A stretch of DNA of 64,000 nt from Myxococcus fulvus (GTDB lineage: Bacteria > Myxococcota > Myxococcia > Myxococcales > Myxococcaceae), in the NCBI RefSeq assembly GCF_900111765.1, contig NZ_FOIB01000001.1, positions 372,001-436,000 on the forward strand, given 5' to 3'. Positions 63,001 to 64,000 of this stretch are shown here, one piece after another. Below the pieces are notes generated by a model. That model had not been told where the DNA came from, ran no database searches, and saw only the letters and a program-made list of their open reading frames with translations. A program made the position numbers and the translations under genes. Numbering within the stretch: the stretch's first letter is position 1; each line of letters starts with the position of its first letter.

Positions 63001-64000
63001 CGGAGCGGAGCCGTCCTCGGGTCGAGAGGAGAGGGCGTGCTCGGCGGTGGTGAGCTCGTCGTGGAGCGACTGGAGCTCCGTGTCCACGCGGGACAGCTCA
63101 CGTGGGATGGCGGCGTCGGTGCGCGTCTCCGCCAGCGTGTCGAGCTGCTCGCGGATGCCCATGTAGAGGTCGCGCTGGTCTCGCTGGGCGTCGTGCACGA
63201 CGGCGCACAGGCTGCCGAGGCCCAGGTGGTCCAGGCGGTGCTTCACCACGTCGAGCGCGGTGCGCTTGTCGCAGACGAACAGCACCCGTTCACCCCGGGC
63301 GAGATGGTCTCCGATGGCGTTGGCGATGGTCTGGGATTTTCCCGTGCCCGGAGGGCCATGGATGACGAGCCCCCGGCGACTGCGCGCGAGGCGCACGGCG
63401 CGAGCCTGGCAGGGGTCCGCGATGGAGACGAGCCGCTCGTCCTCGGCGCGCTTGAGGCCCTCCAGGTTGCGCTCTCCGCCGCCTGGGTGGACGGGCTGGT
63501 CGAGTGACACGTCCACGCGCAGGAAGCTCTCCAGGGGCCCGGAGACAGGCTCGCCGTCCGCCAGGGCGCGCATGTCGTCCACGAGGCTCTGGTTGGACAG
63601 CGGGTACAGGCCGAGCACGGCGCTCGGGAGGATGGCGGCCCGCGTGGCGGCGTCCTCATCCGGGCGGGGCACGGCGGACAGGGGCGTCTGGGCCGTGAAG
63701 GGTGAGGGGGCGGGCAGCTCCAGGGTCCTGGAGACGAGGGCGACCAGCTCGTTGACCTCGCGCCACGGGTCCTCGCCGGTCTCGTCGGCGAAGAGCTCTC
63801 CGAAGCGCTGGCCCGTCTGCTGTTCCAGCCACGCGAGCAGGGCGGTGTTGGGGGCGACGCGGTCGACGCCTTCCTCGGCGCCCTCGAGCTCCACGGAAGG
63901 GGTGCGCCCCTTCTTGAGGGTGATGCGCACGGGGACGAAGGCGATGGGGGCGAGGATGCGCCGGGTGCCAAAGCCGCGCTTGTCCTTGGGGCCCGGGGGG
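60037..64000 (-). CDS. Superfamily 1 helicase with DUF4011-type start and Vsr/DUF559-like nuclease tail (N-terminus beyond the window)
   Basis: The last 1,321 codons are visible; the frame stays open to the right edge, so the true start is outside. Walker A GPPGTGKSQT lies about 210 residues from the visible start, followed by long helical insertions, Walker B VVIFDESSQC, motif III VIAGDPKQLPPTRFF, YLDVHYRSRD, NVQGDERDHLIIS and LNVLVTRARQQVHLV. The C-terminal about 120 residues (CVDVALHHP, VGLLCDGTRYP, GWKLVRLWTPHFF) look like a Vsr/DUF559-type endonuclease. This layout matches single-gene DUF4011-helicase-nuclease (Hhe-like) defence proteins; assignment is from memory. Confidence 0.85.
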   Translation of the reverse strand, partial: PPGPKDKRGFGTRRILAPIAFVPVRITLKKGRTPSVELEGAEEGVDRVAPNTALLAWLEQQTGQRFGELFADETGEDPWREVNELVALVSRTLELPAPSPFTAQTPLSAVPRPDEDAATRAAILPSAVLGLYPLSNQSLVDDMRALADGEPVSGPLESFLRVDVSLDQPVHPGGGERNLEGLKRAEDERLVSIADPCQARAVRLARSRRGLVIHGPPGTGKSQTIANAIGDHLARGERVLFVCDKRTALDVVKHRLDHLGLGSLCAVVHDAQRDQRDLYMGIREQLDTLAETRTDAAIPRELSRVDTELQSLHDELTTAEHALSSRPEDGSAPSFHELVGQWLALESPAALAPATASLTSARLADVTARERETREVFERALKEGYPDNPWREALGVDLATYLATPLATWRERLGATVEAARDADALASPDIPAFGAEPEAEGLARAHFAEQLAPVLESTSPESLARWAAASPDTVRTTKAQLESLSPQVQVLSEGPLDTELALIHREQPQALGALSTALATLGAYLGIARKWYAFFCFARKAGARKVLQQFGLTLGAATAERVRHFLTGARARALLGEFHRATLVPTSASLADETLARDLRAHAALFEALGALDSTPRLASCREAVRRALTTDAATRAALLTGLRRSAARGAAVAKLEKRLAETGLCSSEWLTLRVHELRTGALLTPVATALQSRLSTVEGMLRLRSLLSGMPPALATSVESLARLGTDAQAGWTAVLKATLAAEVTSRLREDPALQHVDAERTQATQARYRALEEKKRGLVRDAILHRWTQRQRERLLAANGGRLNSQGAELRRRLMLRGERAMRVRQVIATGLDIDGGDPLFDARPVWMASPQTVAQIFPRRPIFDVVIFDESSQCRLEEALPVLTRARRVVIAGDPKQLPPTRFFESAVVQSQQDTEAETEQGLFEEQQSEVEDLLSAALNLDIDQCYLDVHYRSRDADLIAFSNEHFYDKRLQAIPAHPSHRAPHAALRLLPVGGTYEKRVNQVEARAVGQLVKELLARPEPPSIGIACFNLSQRDAITDVLDELAAEDAAFSARLATARTRRGAGSFEGLFVKNLENVQGDERDHLIISTTYGPDRQGRFYRRFGPLGSAGGGRRLNVLVTRARQQVHLVTSIPRDAYTALPPVEPGRQPNGGWLLFAYLQFAESLSQPQRAPTPEATTRELVVQERETDAGSTFARALAHHLARRHQVSSDVHWGNDGFCVDVALHHPTSPGDVTVGLLCDGTRYPKAADRVEWDLFRTGVLEGQGWKLVRLWTPHFFRDPEGATTQVLQRVGEVLMRPPAPPTVDAPDKRALH

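Overview
The window is very GC-rich with strong third-position G/C bias. It carries many lipoproteins, two-component genes without DNA-binding outputs, an AgmX/PglI-type TonB-like protein, paralogous RND exporters and myxobacterial-looking hypothetical families. Together these point to a chromosomal segment of a myxobacterium, probably the Myxococcus/Corallococcus/Cystobacter side. That placement is inferred from gene content. I see no rRNA, tRNA, CRISPR array, insertion sequence or prophage.

Layout. 1-8.5 kb: end of an aldo/keto reductase, a coiled-coil lipoprotein, a subclass B1 metallo-beta-lactamase behind a sigma-54-like promoter, an NTF2-like protein, a methyltransferase, glycogen debranching enzyme GlgX and a large hypothetical protein. 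8.6-17.1 kb: a small protein, a 63-bp tandem repeat, two Thr/Pro/Gly-rich lipoproteins, a YiiM-like MOSC protein, and two divergent paralogous RND/MMPL exporters, each followed by a lipoprotein gene. 17.1-19.7 kb: a cysteine-motif protein, a lipoprotein and a cytochrome P450.

19.9-24.9 kb is the most interesting region. Five overlapping minus-strand genes encode inositol-phosphate synthase, an AUR1/PAP2-type membrane enzyme, a CDP-alcohol phosphatidyltransferase fused to a GtrA-like domain, a lipocalin-like secreted protein and a dual-specificity phosphatase. Together they read as an inositol-lipid (phosphatidylinositol and/or ceramide phosphoinositol) pathway.

25-32 kb: a PNPOx-like protein, a Tat-exported aldo/keto reductase, a surface-repeat protein whose repeat length steps from 16 to 15 to 14 residues, a zinc alcohol dehydrogenase, a short ribosome hibernation factor with a sigma-54-like promoter, and a hemolysin III gene divergent from a TetR gene with a perfect palindrome between them. 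32.7-36.8 kb: five signalling genes (REC, membrane histidine kinase, double REC, soluble histidine kinase, REC) with no output domain. 37-45 kb: AgmX/TonB-like protein, MATE exporter, 2Fe-2S protein overlapping pdxA tail to tail, two SurA/PpiC chaperones and a PhaC-like hydrolase.

45-56 kb: a CBS protein with a sigma-54-like promoter, a GIY-YIG protein, small membrane proteins, QueE, an MpaB-like oxygenase, NudC, DoxX, glyoxalase I, a large YfhO-like membrane protein and a nitronate monooxygenase. 56-64 kb: a TonB-dependent receptor with an unusual TPR plus PEGA N-terminus, a Uma2-family nuclease-like protein, and the C-terminal 1,320 residues of a superfamily 1 helicase with a Vsr/DUF559-like nuclease tail, a candidate anti-phage protein that runs off the right edge.
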